A stretch of 64,000 nt of DNA from Obelidium mucronatum (GCA_025765595.1 JAIVFH010000131.1:1-64000); one strand, 5' to 3'. Positions 20,449 to 31,600 are shown, counted from the stretch's first letter. Notes: a model not told the origin generated them from the letters alone. Numbers and translations: made by a program.

Positions 20449-20916
20449 TTATTTTTGTCTTTGACATGAAACAAACCTTGAGACATCAGAAAATAACGCA
20501 CTGTCAACGTAATGTTCCTGATTTGCTTCGACGATAAGAATGAGATGCGTTTCTGAATGGCTGGGACAAGAGGATTCCGTGTTTGGATATCGATCAAGCG
20601 GAAATGAGACAGATTTTGCAGTTGCAAGGGTTGGAATTTCCCTTTTCGACAGGTGATTAGGTTTGTAAAATGTTGTTGGTGCTTTGGATTCGGAGATTGA
20701 TTTGTTGGATGAGCGAAGGGTTGGTAGTGTTGGTGGTGCTGGAGATTTAAATCCTGATACTGCTGTCAGTGAACTGGCGCGGTAATAGCAATTGTTGTAT
20801 TCAATAAAAAAAACAAAGAAGCAAGCAAGAGTAAATATAGCACTGAATAAACTCAAGAGAAATTGCAGCTGAACGCAGTTGCAACAACAAAAAGAAACAT
20901 GACAACAAAATTCCAA
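20449..20916 (-). CDS. Hypothetical small membrane protein, 155 aa
   Basis: A single minus-strand frame with a Cys-rich N-terminus, one strong hydrophobic segment (LQFLLSLFSAIFTLACFFVFFI, about residues 17-38) and a Ser/Pro/Lys-rich remainder. It could be a type II or tail-in membrane protein. No homologue is recognised, and support is length and one span only. Confidence 0.3.
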   Translation of the reverse strand: MEFCCHVSFCCCNCVQLQFLLSLFSAIFTLACFFVFFIEYNNCYYRASSLTAVSGFKSPAPPTLPTLRSSNKSISESKAPTTFYKPNHLSKREIPTLATAKSVSFPLDRYPNTESSCPSHSETHLILIVEANQEHYVDSALFSDVSRFVSCQRQK

Positions 20917-23900
20917 TCGCCAAAAAGGAACAAGAGCTCAAAACAAAAGTACCAAACTTGAAACAGCCGCAAATGCTCCCATCTTCTTGTTCATCGTGGC
21001 TGAAGATCCAATCAAGAACTTTCTTGTACTCGCTTCGACCGCTACAACAACAGGCTTCTCTCCCTGCTTTACTTGCGTCGAAATGGGACGCGAGCCACTA
21101 TTGCCAGAGAATGCAACAGCTGTTCCGCTACTAGGTGCGACTCCTGACGCCAATCCAGTTGACGTACTTCCAGACGCGTTTCCTCCAACACCAACATCAA
21201 GATTACCGCCTCCACCACCAGTATCTACGGTAGGTAATTGACCTTTTCCTTCAACGACAACGCTGGATCCAATTCCATTTTCTCCACTGCTACCAACTCC
21301 ATTAATGGCCCCATTGCCGCCTCCAATCACAATCGAGTTTCCTTGACCGGCTCCTCCAATGACCCCACCGCTATTTCCATCGATCCCTGCGTTGATGATA
21401 AAGCCTCCTTCTTTTTGTGGGGCGACGCCTCCATTGAACCCTACGTTGATAATAAAGTCTGGTCCCTTTTGAACCGTTGTTGTCGTTGTCTTTGTTGTGG
21501 TTTCAGCGATCGTGGTAGGAGAAGCAGAAGAAGTAACGGCGGTACTAGTTGTGGTCTCAGATGATTTCAAAGAGGACAAAGATGAAGCGGTAGGGTTTGC
21601 AGACGTCACGGTTTTCGTCTTCTCGAAAACAAGGGAGCTTGTAGTTGAGGCGTCGCTTGTGGTTGAGGCGTTGCTTGTCGTGAGAGGTGTAGTAGATGTT
21701 GTTGTGCTGACGGTGGTGGTGCTGGTCGTTGCTCTTGTATTAGTAGAAGAAGTAGTAGTCGTTGCTTTCGCGTCCAAAGAGAACGAAAAGACAGCCTGGC
21801 CTTCAGAGAAAGCGTCTGCAGCTCTTCTTTTAGACAAGGCCGAGTATTGAACTGTGACAGTTCCAGTATAAACAGTCGCGGGATTGGGGAGCGCGATTCC
21901 AAGTCCAAGTCCCAAAGATGCTGGACCTGAACAACGCTGGCCGGTTGCTGCGGGCCGGAGGTCCGCAAAAGACTTGACCCCTGCCGCGACTGCTGTTGAA
22001 GGAAGCTTGAATGAATACCGCGTCTTTGAATCCGCCGCGTTCCTGTTCAATTGTGTACCCCAACAAGTATCCTTGTCCAGTAGAAGAGTCGTTGTCCCAT
22101 CACTCAACGAGATACTCACAATAGTCATGGTTTGCGAATTGAGGTCCCACGCGTTGGAATTGGCGTCAATAGCAATATCTTCTCCAGCATAGAACTTTGT
22201 TCCTTGAACAACGGCAACAGTTTTTGGCGGTATGGCGCATTTTCCGTTGGGATGGCTTGGCGTGCCAACGCATTGGCTTTCGCCACTGCAGTAGCAATTC
22301 TCGGGATTCGAGCAAAATTGCATATTGCATATGGGGATCGGGGGAGTGAGACTGTTGTAGCAGTGGTATCCGGCCGGCGGTGAAGAGGCGCAGGATCGAC
22401 TTTCAATGTACTTGTAGGGCGCTGCAGAGCCGCTGAAGCAATCATCGAGCCGCGTAGATGTGCAGTACGGTGGGCAGACAGTTTTTAAAACAGCAATCTA
22501 ATTTTATCACCCGTTCGTATTTAGCGAAAGAGTGCCTTTCTATTGATTCTCACCAACTCAAAGGCACGTCCTCCATCTGTATACGTCTCTGAGCAAGGGG
22601 AATTATAGTTTAGACCGTCCACAGCAATAGGCATCATGCAGTCGAGGTATGGTTTCATGTTCAAGGGGCCTGTACACATGTTGGTGAACTCTTGAATGGC
22701 TCCGGCTGTTGTGGTAGCAGCGATCATGGCATTGTAGTTTGGAATAAGGGGAATACAATCCCGAAAACAAACATGTGTCTGTCCATTCTTGATCACAGTC
22801 AAAGTCACCAGATTATCGACGTAGGCAATGGTTTGAGCCACATAGTCTTGGCCGCGATGGTTCGTCGGTTGGGAGCTTTGAAAAGTGACGGGTTGAACTG
22901 GTTTTCCACTATACTCTTGACATGTATTTGCAAGAACAGTAACCTGTGATAAATAGAAAAATGGAGTTTTAAGTGATCCATTGAAATCCGGATGTCAAGA
23001 AAAAATCTTACAAATGCTTCAGCTTCCATCTGCTCATCAACAGGGCAACCCGTGCAACCCAAGAACTTATTCCACTCCAATCGATCCCAGCCATTGCAGA
23101 CAGCTTTGAAGTTTCCGGGAACCAGCGCACCACCGCCGGAAGGAGAAAACTGCTCCCACCCTTGGATTTTGCTCAAACAAGAGTCAGCACATGGCTTGAG
23201 AGTTTTCGCTTTGGACGCGGCAATATTTTGAGGACATTGTGGTCCACCTTGATATTGACCAAACTGTTTTGCCCCATCAACAAAGCAGTTTGTAGTCGAT
23301 ACACCCTGCTTGTTTGCGACCCAGTTTTGCTCAACTTCTGAATCGCTTGTGAGCAAATTATTTCCAATGTAAACCTTAACCACGTTTTGAAGGCCAAGAA
23401 GTGGCGTAATTGGTCCTGTGAAGGAATTGTATTCGAAGTCCAAGTAGGTCACTGCAGTCAATTTTCTCATCTCATCAATTGGACCTGTGAGCCAGTTGTT
23501 ATCAATGTCAACGTCAGTTAGTTTTGGAAGATTGCTCAGGGACGGCAAATCTCCAGTGACACCACATGAGTCTAAAGACCTATTTAAAAAGTAGCTTTCT
23601 TAATAAACCCATATTTTTTTGTTCTTCTTGTTCCTGATTCGGTAACTCACAGGTATTCCAAGTCGACTAGTCCGTCCAACCTAGGGAATGGACCACTCAT
23701 TGCAGAATTATAATAGAACGAGCTGAACACATGTTTAAAAAACGTCAAGAAGCAATTCTCAAAGTTACATGTATTTCAGCTTCGTTGACTTCGCCAATGA
23801 AGGAATGGGTCCAGTTAGAGTTCTGGAGTAAGTTAGGTCCAAATGAGTCAATGATGTGAGTGCATCGAAAGATGGGAGATTGCCCTTGAGGGGAAGATTC

Positions 23901-24243
23901 ATGTATGATAAATGCTTCAAATTCGGCCGCGAAAAGAAGGGAAGAAAAAATTCAGGGCCTGACAGGGTGTAATCAATAGCCCTGAAAAAAAATTTCAACT
24001 CAACGTTCCATTTCATTATCTTTTGGTACAATGTTGCTTACAAATGTACAAGGTTTGGAAACTGGGCGGCAGACACAGTGGTATCAATAGACAATTCGTG
24101 ATTATTATAGTTGGTTAACTCCCTGTCGATAAACCAAGTATAAATCTGTGGATGAGAATCGATGAAGTTAGAAAGAGGACTTACAAAAAGACTAGATTTG
24201 GCAACGTTGCCGTTCCTGTAATTTGACCCTTCAAACGGTTATT

Positions 24244-24504
24244 TGTTGACTTTATTCTACACTTTATTGACAAGTCTACATTCACAAGCACTTAAAATGA
24301 AACACGTGTTCTTACCGCGTTTTCAGTTCTCATCAGTTAATTACAGTTACGCGAAGCGGCATTTGAATTTCAGTTCATTATTATGTTTTATTCTTTATTA
24401 TTAGTTTTACATTTCAAATCATGCAATATAAATAGTGAGGAAAGAATAAAGAAAACCATATCGACAATTGAAAAAAAACAATTAGTTAAAGAACTAATTC
24501 AACA
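24244..24504 (+). repeat. 5' LTR of the copia element
   Basis: 261-bp long terminal repeat, TGTTGA to TCAACA. A TATAAATA box at 24427-24434 and AATAAA at about 24445-24450 sit near the 3' end, as expected for promoter and polyadenylation functions bounding the R region. Confidence 0.95.
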
Positions 24505-24520
24505 CGTTATCAGCACCACG
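24505..24520 (+). promoter_or_regulatory. Candidate primer-binding site
   Basis: The sequence directly after the 5' LTR, CGTTATCAGCACCACG, resembles the half-tRNA (internal initiator-Met tRNA) primer sites used by many copia elements rather than a 3'-end site. The position is certain; the primer identity is inferred. Confidence 0.5.
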
Positions 24521-24554
24521 ACTCTACTGAAAGACAATCAAAGACAAACGACAA

Positions 24555-27500
24555 ATGACTGAAGAAACTTACTACACTGCCAAGACTGGCAAGCTCGGAA
24601 AGGACACCAACGACTACGTGCTCTGGAAGTACAAGCTCAAGGCTGAAGTCGAGTCCAAAGACGCAGGTGCCGCGTTGTACGCTGATCCACCGCCCGCTCC
24701 AGTTCCTACAGGATCCTCTGCTGCTGAAGTAACCGCTCATAATGATGCCGTTACCGCTTATGAAACTGCAAATGCCGCCATCTTGAAGGCTTCCAGAAAA
24801 GCTACTGGAATTTTGGTTCAGTCTCTCAACGACGCGAATCTTCGACTGGTATCTCACCTCAAGACACCAAAAGCCATGATTGAACGACTCGACCAACAAT
24901 ACTTGAACGTTACCACTAAAGATATTATTACTCTTCGTGCTGATATGAGAGCACTTAAGTACAAGCCACTTACAGACATAGCCGCTCATCTCGGAGCAAT
25001 CCAAAGTTACCAGAACCGCCTCCATGGGGTTACTACCGCTCCCACTGATGTCCAAGTTGATGAACACATCATCACAATTATTGAATCGCTTCCTGACAAC
25101 GACGACTGGAAAACATTGGTTAATATGTTGACCACAAGTTCCGCTCTTACTGACAAGAAACTTACTGTTGAACTGGTATCCAACGAAGTCACTAAACACG
25201 CCAATGGTTTGATCTCCAAGGCTGAGGACGCTCCTGATTCTGCTAAGAATAACACTGGATTATTTGCTAAGAACAATAACAAGAGAAAGCCAATTGAAAC
25301 TCGTACCTGCAACTACTGTCAAATCAAGGGACACTTGTATGCCGACTGTAACAAGCGCAAGCGTGATGCTGAAAAGGCCACTGCCAATTCAGGATACACG
25401 AACAACTCTCGCGGCCGTGCTGGCTATGGTCGTGGAGGAAGTCGTGGACGCGCCCGCAGCTACAGTAATACTCGCAATAATGACTCGGTTAACAACAACA
25501 ACAAGACTGGATACATTGCCCTTACCGCTACCACCATCAAGGACCGTCTTGGAACCAAGGCTACTCCTTACATGGCTGGGGTCGACACTTCTGGTCCGAT
25601 CTCAAGCCGCCTCCGTGGTAAGAAGAAGATTCCAATTGCCGAACGACTTGGGCCAAAGAAGGTTCTTGAACCAACTTCTGGTGTTGGACCATTCCAACTC
25701 GATTGGGCCGATGACACTGAAGAAATGGACTGCGAGAACAATGAGTATTTAGCCTCGTTTGCAAAATGGAATCCAAAGTTTGTCGACATTACCTCAATGG
25801 AATCCGATTTCGACACCATTTCCGCCCAAGCTGCGATGATGAACGACGCACAGAACACTTCGTGGGAACTCCTGAACAATTTTGCTGCTTTCGACGATCC
25901 AAATGTCGAATGGACTCTTGAAGAACTCATGGACTCTTTCCGTATTCCTGGTTACACTGAAGAACAGCTGCGTTCTTACTGGAGTCGACACATTAAGGAA
26001 CGCGACATCAAGAATGCTGAGATTGAAGCCCGCTCTATTCGAGTTGACGATTTCTATCGTGAAAGAACATTTCAAGAATTAGTACTTCGCCGCAAGGTTG
26101 ATCCATTCAAGGCAAACTACATCTACTCAACTGCTTATGGCCAAGCTAAAGCCGATCCTGATTTTGATGTCAGTGAACGCATGACGTTGCCGTACCCGCT
26201 TTCTAGCTTTCCCTCTCGTTTCAAGAACCCGTACAACCCTGATTCTATCCTTCTGGAAGATGGTTCCTATAATCTACGTTACTCAATGGTTTACAATCTT
26301 GAAGAATACTGCCTTACCGAGATTCCAAGGGACCAGTCCTACAGCGATGAATGGGCCGACATTCTGTTTGGTCCGTTGAAGCTTAAGACTGAAGCGTTGA
26401 ATGACAATAAAGCATTTACTGCTTATCCTGCACGCGCTAATGACAATAACGACAATATTAATGACATCTCTAGTGAGAATCCCAATCATGTTACCTCTAT
26501 CATTGATTCCGGTGCCTCCAGCCACTTCTTTGTGAATCGTGCTCATTTCAGCAACTATGAGCCCGTTGACAAGACTGTCACTGTTGGAGGAGGATCAACT
26601 GTTAATATTGTCGGTCAAGGATCTGTTGCGCTGCTTACCCCTCAAGGAGACCAAGTTCTACTCCAAGAGGCTTACCATGTGCCTGAATTCGAATCAAATC
26701 TTGTTTCGATGTCTGCACTATGTGATAAAGGATGTTTAGTCACCACCGACAGCAAGCAAACCACCGTCAAGCTTAAGAATCAAACTGTACTTACTGCTGT
26801 CAAGTCCGACAATCTTTATATTGTCAACGCCAAGCCGATTGTTGCTCGCCAAATCAACGCCAACAATGCCGTAGTCAAAGCCGTACACAAGCCAAGTATT
26901 TCCGCTGAACTTCTCCACCGCCGCCTAGGTCACTGTGGAAAACATGTTATTAAAATGTTAATCAAGGATCAAGATATAGTGAAAGGCTTACCCGAAATTG
27001 ACCCAAATCTTGACTACACATGTGAATTTTGCATTGAAGCAAACCTTCACCGCCGCTCATTTAAATCGCCTCGTGAACCCAACTCGGTTATTGGGGCCAC
27101 TTGGAACCTTGACACAACTGGAATGATTCAAGTGGAAGCTATTGGGGGATATAGAAAGTTTTTAGTTTTGGTTGAAGATGCTACATCAGCAATATCTGCT
27201 TACCTTCAACGTGGAAATGACGAAGTTCTCGACAATATCCAAGGATTCGTCAAAGAAATGGCTAATATTGGGATCACCATCAAGGAATTTCGATCGGACA
27301 ACGGATCTGAGTTTACAAACAAACGGTTAAAGGAATTCTGCAAACAGCAAGGGATTAAACAAACGTTTACCGCACCTTATAACCCGGAACAGAATGGAAA
27401 AGCCGAGCGCGCTATCCAGACATTGATGAACAAGGTTCGAGCGATGCTCCGCGAATCCAATCTGCCCAAGAAGTTTTGGGGGCATGCGTTGGGATCCGCC

Positions 27501-29750
27501 GTTTTCGTGTACAATCGCACTCCACGCGAGAAACTTGGCAAGGCTCCGTTGGAAGCCCTTACTGGCGTCAAGCCGGACCTTTCCAAGCTTCGCGTGTGGG
27601 GGAGTAGGGCATTTGCTCATGTACCCGACCCCAAGCGCAAGAAGCTCGACAACCGCGGTGTGCCCTGCAGAATTATCGGTTTTAATCACAATGGAAACGG
27701 GAACTACTTAGTGTATAATGAAGTAAGCCAAACTACTTACGCCGTTGCCTCCGTCAAAATCCTTGAACTTCCTTCGCCAAGAATCCAAGTTATTGAAGAC
27801 TCCGATTCCGATTCCGAGGTTGAAGCGCAGACCACCACTACTCCATATGCAACTCCTCAAGGAACTCCGTCTGCTTCAGCTACGTCAGAATCAAGTGACG
27901 ATGAAACAGAAGATGAATTTATACTTACTCGATCAAATGCTCCAAGCCCATCCAGAACTCCTTCGATTCCTTCCACTCCTGGAAGATACGGGACACCAAT
28001 GCCGTCTTCATCGCCACACAATCCAAGACCCGATACTGACTATGTACCTTCCACCTCCATTGCGCCGAGAAATCAAAGACCTATTCGTGAAAAGAAACAG
28101 CCTGTTAGATTCGGTTTCGATGCAAAGATTGCAAGGTGTGACTTACGTGCTTACGCTGCTCAAGTATCTACTGTTTCCACCGATCCAGCTCATTACGACG
28201 ACGCTTTGAAATCGGAACAACGTGAACACTGGATTGAAGCTATTGATAAGGAATTAGAAGCTTTAATTCGAAACGAAACATGGGAAGAAACTGTCTTACC
28301 TGATAACAGAAAAGCCATCGGAAGCCGCTGGGTATTCAAGATCAAGAGAGACGCCGCCGGAAACTTCACCAAGTATAAGGCCCGTCTCGTTGCTCGCGGA
28401 TACACTCAAGTCCCTGGAATGGACTACTACGAGACCTTTGCGCCAGTCGTGAAGAATGCTTCCGTTAAATCTCTATTTGCTGTTGCCGCTATTAGAAATT
28501 ATGAAGTACATTCACTCGATGTCAACAACGCTTACTTACATGGAACACTCGATGAGGAAATCTACATGCGACCGCCGCAAGGTTACAAGCCGAAAGGCCG
28601 TACCAACGCTCTCCGATTGAAGAAAGGACTCTACGGATTGAAACAGTCAGGACGAGCGTGGAATGAAACTTTAAACAAGGAACTTACTAAGTTGGGATTT
28701 ACACGCCTTATTAATGATGAATGCGTATACAAGCTGGAGATCCAAAATGGCGAAGTCCTGCTCATGGTATACGTTGACGACCTCGTTCTGTTTGCGACCG
28801 ACATGGAGACCATCAAGCGCGCAAAGGATATGCTCAAGTCTGTACTTGACATTAACGACCTCGGTGAACTGCAAGATTACATTGGTATGAGATTTTCACG
28901 TAACAGAAGACAGAAGACACTTTCACTCACCCAACCCGGCTACACGGCCAAGATACTCGAACGATTCAACATCCAGACAGATGTTAAGATCCAGACTCCT
29001 ATGTTGGATTCACTCGTGCTTAGCAAAGACACCGAGACACCACTCTTAAATAACGATACTTACAATTTTCGTGGTCTCGTCGGTTCTGTCATGTACCTGG
29101 CCGTTTGGACACGCCCAGACGTATTGTACGCTGTTGGAACTCTTGCCCGCTATGTTTCAGCACCCCAAGAAGCTCACTGGAACGCTGGGATTAGATTGCT
29201 TCAATACATCGCTAACACACAAGATTATGGACTTACTTTCGACGGTAATGCAAGCGATGGTTCTACGCTGTATGGTTTTACTGATTCGGATTGGGCGGGA
29301 GACATCGATACTCGTCACTCTACTACAGGTTATTGTTTCATGTTAGCCGATGCCGTCATCTCCGCCAAAAGCAAGCTACAACCTACCGTTGCTACTTCAT
29401 CGATGATGGCCGAATGGACCGCTGCTTTCCAAGCGACTACCGAATGCGTGTGGTTGCGTCAATTTTTGGAAGAAATATTTACAAGACAAAACCAAGCAAC
29501 AACAATTTACGCAGACAATCAAGGTGCCATTGCCATCAGTCGAAACAACGAATCGCATCAACGAAGCAAACACATGGATGTGAAATACCGCTACGTACGT
29601 GAACAAGTTCATGCTGGAAATATTATCTTGAAGTACATCTCCACTGACCGCATGACCGCAGACACTTTGACCAAGCCACTGCCTCGAATCAAGTTTCTAA
29701 GGCATCGCGACGCTATTGTTAAGCGCGTTGCGAATGTGGGGGAGTGTTGA
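24555..29750 (+). CDS. Copia Gag-Pol polyprotein, 1731 aa
   Basis: A single intact ORF. Gag with a CCHC knuckle (CNYCQIKGHLYADC, about residue 253). An unusual stretch of about 370 residues (about 275-645) with no match to standard Gag or Pol domains. Protease (IIDSGASSHF, about 650). Integrase with an HHCC zinc region (HRRLGH, then CEFC) and DDE residues (NLDTTG, FRSDNGSEF, NGKAERAIQ). Reverse transcriptase (WVFKIKRD, ARLVARGYTQ, MVYVDDLVLF) and RNase H (GFTDSDWAGD, ADNQGAIAI). All catalytic residues are present. The stop codon TGA (29748-29750) lies inside the 3' LTR. At 1731 aa it is about 300-400 aa longer than typical copia polyproteins, and the surplus is the unknown stretch. Confidence 0.97.
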   Translation: MTEETYYTAKTGKLGKDTNDYVLWKYKLKAEVESKDAGAALYADPPPAPVPTGSSAAEVTAHNDAVTAYETANAAILKASRKATGILVQSLNDANLRLVSHLKTPKAMIERLDQQYLNVTTKDIITLRADMRALKYKPLTDIAAHLGAIQSYQNRLHGVTTAPTDVQVDEHIITIIESLPDNDDWKTLVNMLTTSSALTDKKLTVELVSNEVTKHANGLISKAEDAPDSAKNNTGLFAKNNNKRKPIETRTCNYCQIKGHLYADCNKRKRDAEKATANSGYTNNSRGRAGYGRGGSRGRARSYSNTRNNDSVNNNNKTGYIALTATTIKDRLGTKATPYMAGVDTSGPISSRLRGKKKIPIAERLGPKKVLEPTSGVGPFQLDWADDTEEMDCENNEYLASFAKWNPKFVDITSMESDFDTISAQAAMMNDAQNTSWELLNNFAAFDDPNVEWTLEELMDSFRIPGYTEEQLRSYWSRHIKERDIKNAEIEARSIRVDDFYRERTFQELVLRRKVDPFKANYIYSTAYGQAKADPDFDVSERMTLPYPLSSFPSRFKNPYNPDSILLEDGSYNLRYSMVYNLEEYCLTEIPRDQSYSDEWADILFGPLKLKTEALNDNKAFTAYPARANDNNDNINDISSENPNHVTSIIDSGASSHFFVNRAHFSNYEPVDKTVTVGGGSTVNIVGQGSVALLTPQGDQVLLQEAYHVPEFESNLVSMSALCDKGCLVTTDSKQTTVKLKNQTVLTAVKSDNLYIVNAKPIVARQINANNAVVKAVHKPSISAELLHRRLGHCGKHVIKMLIKDQDIVKGLPEIDPNLDYTCEFCIEANLHRRSFKSPREPNSVIGATWNLDTTGMIQVEAIGGYRKFLVLVEDATSAISAYLQRGNDEVLDNIQGFVKEMANIGITIKEFRSDNGSEFTNKRLKEFCKQQGIKQTFTAPYNPEQNGKAERAIQTLMNKVRAMLRESNLPKKFWGHALGSAVFVYNRTPREKLGKAPLEALTGVKPDLSKLRVWGSRAFAHVPDPKRKKLDNRGVPCRIIGFNHNGNGNYLVYNEVSQTTYAVASVKILELPSPRIQVIEDSDSDSEVEAQTTTTPYATPQGTPSASATSESSDDETEDEFILTRSNAPSPSRTPSIPSTPGRYGTPMPSSSPHNPRPDTDYVPSTSIAPRNQRPIREKKQPVRFGFDAKIARCDLRAYAAQVSTVSTDPAHYDDALKSEQREHWIEAIDKELEALIRNETWEETVLPDNRKAIGSRWVFKIKRDAAGNFTKYKARLVARGYTQVPGMDYYETFAPVVKNASVKSLFAVAAIRNYEVHSLDVNNAYLHGTLDEEIYMRPPQGYKPKGRTNALRLKKGLYGLKQSGRAWNETLNKELTKLGFTRLINDECVYKLEIQNGEVLLMVYVDDLVLFATDMETIKRAKDMLKSVLDINDLGELQDYIGMRFSRNRRQKTLSLTQPGYTAKILERFNIQTDVKIQTPMLDSLVLSKDTETPLLNNDTYNFRGLVGSVMYLAVWTRPDVLYAVGTLARYVSAPQEAHWNAGIRLLQYIANTQDYGLTFDGNASDGSTLYGFTDSDWAGDIDTRHSTTGYCFMLADAVISAKSKLQPTVATSSMMAEWTAAFQATTECVWLRQFLEEIFTRQNQATTIYADNQGAIAISRNNESHQRSKHMDVKYRYVREQVHAGNIILKYISTDRMTADTLTKPLPRIKFLRHRDAIVKRVANVGEC
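29736..29744 (+). promoter_or_regulatory. Polypurine tract of the copia element
   Basis: GTGGGGGAG abuts the 3' LTR, the expected place and composition for the plus-strand DNA priming site. It is also coding (the penultimate codons of the polyprotein). Confidence 0.75.
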
Positions 29751-30005
29751 CTTTATTCTACACTTTATTGACAAGTCTACATTCACAAGCACTTAAAATG
29801 AAACACGTGTTCTTACCGCGTTTTCAGTTCTCATCAGTTAATTACAGTTACGCGAAGCGGCATTTGAATTTCAGTTCATTATTATGTTTTATTCTTTATT
29901 ATTAGTTTTACATTTCAAATCATGCAATATAAATAGTGAGGAAAGAATAAAGAAAACCATATCGACAATTGAAAAAAAACAATTAGTTAAAGAACTAATT
30001 CAACA
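29745..30005 (+). repeat. 3' LTR of the copia element
   Basis: 261 bp. No difference from the 5' LTR was found by eye. It is followed by TTATT, the second copy of the target-site duplication. The first six bases contribute the last two codons region and stop of the polyprotein. Confidence 0.95.
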
Positions 30006-30545
30006 TTATTGGGCAGGTTTCTAAATGGAAAAGTGCTCATTAGATAAAGCTATTAGACTTTGTGCCAGTAGCCGTACAGCTTAGTTAAAGTTTGAGGAAT
30101 TTGATTCAGTGATGGAGGGCTTCCTTCAAGTCTGAATAGTCCTTTGCTCAACACTGTCAATTCCTCCAAAGTCGGAAACTGACTCATGTCAAATAGGGAA
30201 ACGCTGGGACCATTGACGGCAGGATCCAAGGAGACGATGCTAAAGAACAGAAACGGAAGCACCGAAAAGTGGGGCTAAGCTATGAAGAGTGTTGAAAAAA
30301 CTGAAACAAACTAACATTGCTTTCAATCCATCATTCCTGTCGTTGCATATCACTTTCTTGGTGTCGGTGACAGGGAACTGGCAGCACGTTGTCGGGGGTA
30401 ATGCATTGTTGACAGTAAAAGCAAACGTCTCCTTGACAAGGCAGCATTGAAGGTCTAGGCCTGTGAGCTGTTGATTGCTGCAGTCCGCCAATACAATAGT
30501 CCACAGTGTGAACAACCGAAGGGCTATGAAGATAAGGGATTTCAT

Positions 30546-31143
30546 GGAACTAAAAAAACTGTGGCTAAAATCGTGTCTGAAAAACGCAGTGTTCAAATAT
30601 TGTGCGTGCAGCAAATCGTGTCTGAAAAACGCAATGCAGCAAATCGAACTCTCACTCAAAAAAAAAGTGAACGGGGGGTTCAGCGCCAACCATCTTGAAG
30701 CCTTCCTGCACCTCTTCAATCGTCTCAAAAGCATTATTGTATCTTATATAACCTTGATACCCTTGATACCCCAAATCTGCTGCGATGAGGACTGGCTTTC
30801 ATTGCCCGACGGTCCAGCCCTTTCCAGGGCATCGGTGTTTTTGACAGTATTGAGGTTGAGAATCATATGGGGATAGTTTTCAGAAAACTGGTGTCTGAGG
30901 GTTACAGACACCCAACGGTGGCTCAATCACGTTTTGTGGTGTTCACTTTTCAATCTCTCTCCATACAATCACGGACACCTCACTCCGAATTGATTTGATT
31001 TCAAGCTCGTTTCTGCTCTTGCTGTCCAACTCAAAAAAGTCGACGGAAGGCAAACAACCGTACTAGACACCAGCGATTCGTCGACATCCACGTATTATAT
31101 ATATTCCAAGAAACTGTTCCTCCTCGCTGCCTGACAGTAGCCG
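30546..31143. other. Intergenic region with short direct repeats
   Basis: This contains the promoter of the split LRR gene (minus). Near it ATCGTGTCTGAAAAACGCA occurs twice (about 30572 and 30619), and GCAGCAAATCG also occurs twice. A short minus-strand frame at 30744-30926 has no support as a gene. The right part should hold the 5' region of the small gene starting at 31144. Confidence 0.4.
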
Positions 31144-31600
31144 ATGCGCCCAGCCAGCAGTGGCTACGGTCACCGCCAAAGACGCTCGCCTGCATGCGTT
31201 CCGCAGCCTTGTTGGGCGCCACGAAATCTTGCACTTTATGGCGTTGAAGATGCGGCGATTGGAGGTTCTTTGTTTTGATTGGCCACTGTGATTTTGATTC
31301 GTTGGACTTGATCTTGTAGTGGTCATTGACGACTCGGGCTCGTTGCAATCCAGATCCACACTCGGTCTCAACGCACTCCAACCGCTGGAACAAACTGAAA
31401 GAAACGGTTTCCTTTGTTGCTGAAAATCGTAGCTGTTTTTAGATGAAGTTGGCGTGTATTTCCTGAACCGTCCTCCAGAGCGTCGCATTCAAGGTCCTTC
31501 CAATGACATCAATGTCGCCTTCGCAAGTCCGCCGCGGGAATACACGCCAACGGCGCGTGTATTGCGACAAGTCTTGAACCAGAAGGGCACAATAATTTGA
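31144..31600 (+). CDS. Hypothetical small protein, 121 aa, three exons
   Basis: Exons 31144-31264, 31320-31406 and 31443-31600 (introns 55 and 36 nt) give a phase-consistent frame from ATG to TGA. The product begins MRPASSGYGHRQRR and ends with REYTPTARVLRQVLNQKGTII; the middle includes VVIDDSGSLQSRSTLGLNAL. It is Arg/Pro-rich with no signal peptide or membrane span. I do not recognise the family, and the second intron is unusually short. The stop lies only 38 bp before the PRCC start codon on the same strand, a very compact tandem arrangement. Confidence 0.45.

Larger units (their letters stand above)
24244..30005 (+). mobile_element. Complete Ty1/copia LTR retrotransposon, 5762 bp
   Basis: Two LTRs of 261 bp (24244-24504 and 29745-30005) look identical on reading. 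They start TGTTGA and end TCAACA, giving a perfect terminal inverted repeat. The insertion is flanked by a perfect 5-bp direct repeat, TTATT (24239-24243 and 30006-30010). One long intact gag-pol ORF lies between. Order integrase before reverse transcriptase defines the copia (Pseudoviridae) group. Identical LTRs, an intact ORF and an undamaged target duplication all indicate very recent transposition. The host is the minus-strand LRR gene. Confidence 0.97.
20938..30545 (-). pseudogene. GPI-anchored leucine-rich-repeat surface protein gene, split by a copia element
   Basis: Exons: 30545-30316, 30239-30078, 30020-30006 joined after the element to 24238-24185, then 24122-24042, 23981-23769, 23722-23651, 23579-23012, 22943-22554 and 22497-20938. 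Leaving out the element and one copy of the target duplication, they sum to 3345 nt (1114 aa) with every phase consistent. Signal peptide MKSLIFIALRLFTLWTIVLA. LRRs of the plant type follow (LKGQITGTATLPNLV, LTGPIPSLAKS). Next is a Cys-rich region (CADSCLSKIQGWEQF), a second Cys-rich block (NPENCYCSGESQC), a Ser/Thr linker and Gly-rich region, and a hydrophobic GPI tail (MGAFAAVSSLVLLF). The insertion falls inside a repeat (NLPNNRLKG), so this allele should make only the first quarter or less of the LRR region. Likely role before disruption: cell-wall or zoospore surface receptor-like protein. Confidence 0.85.
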
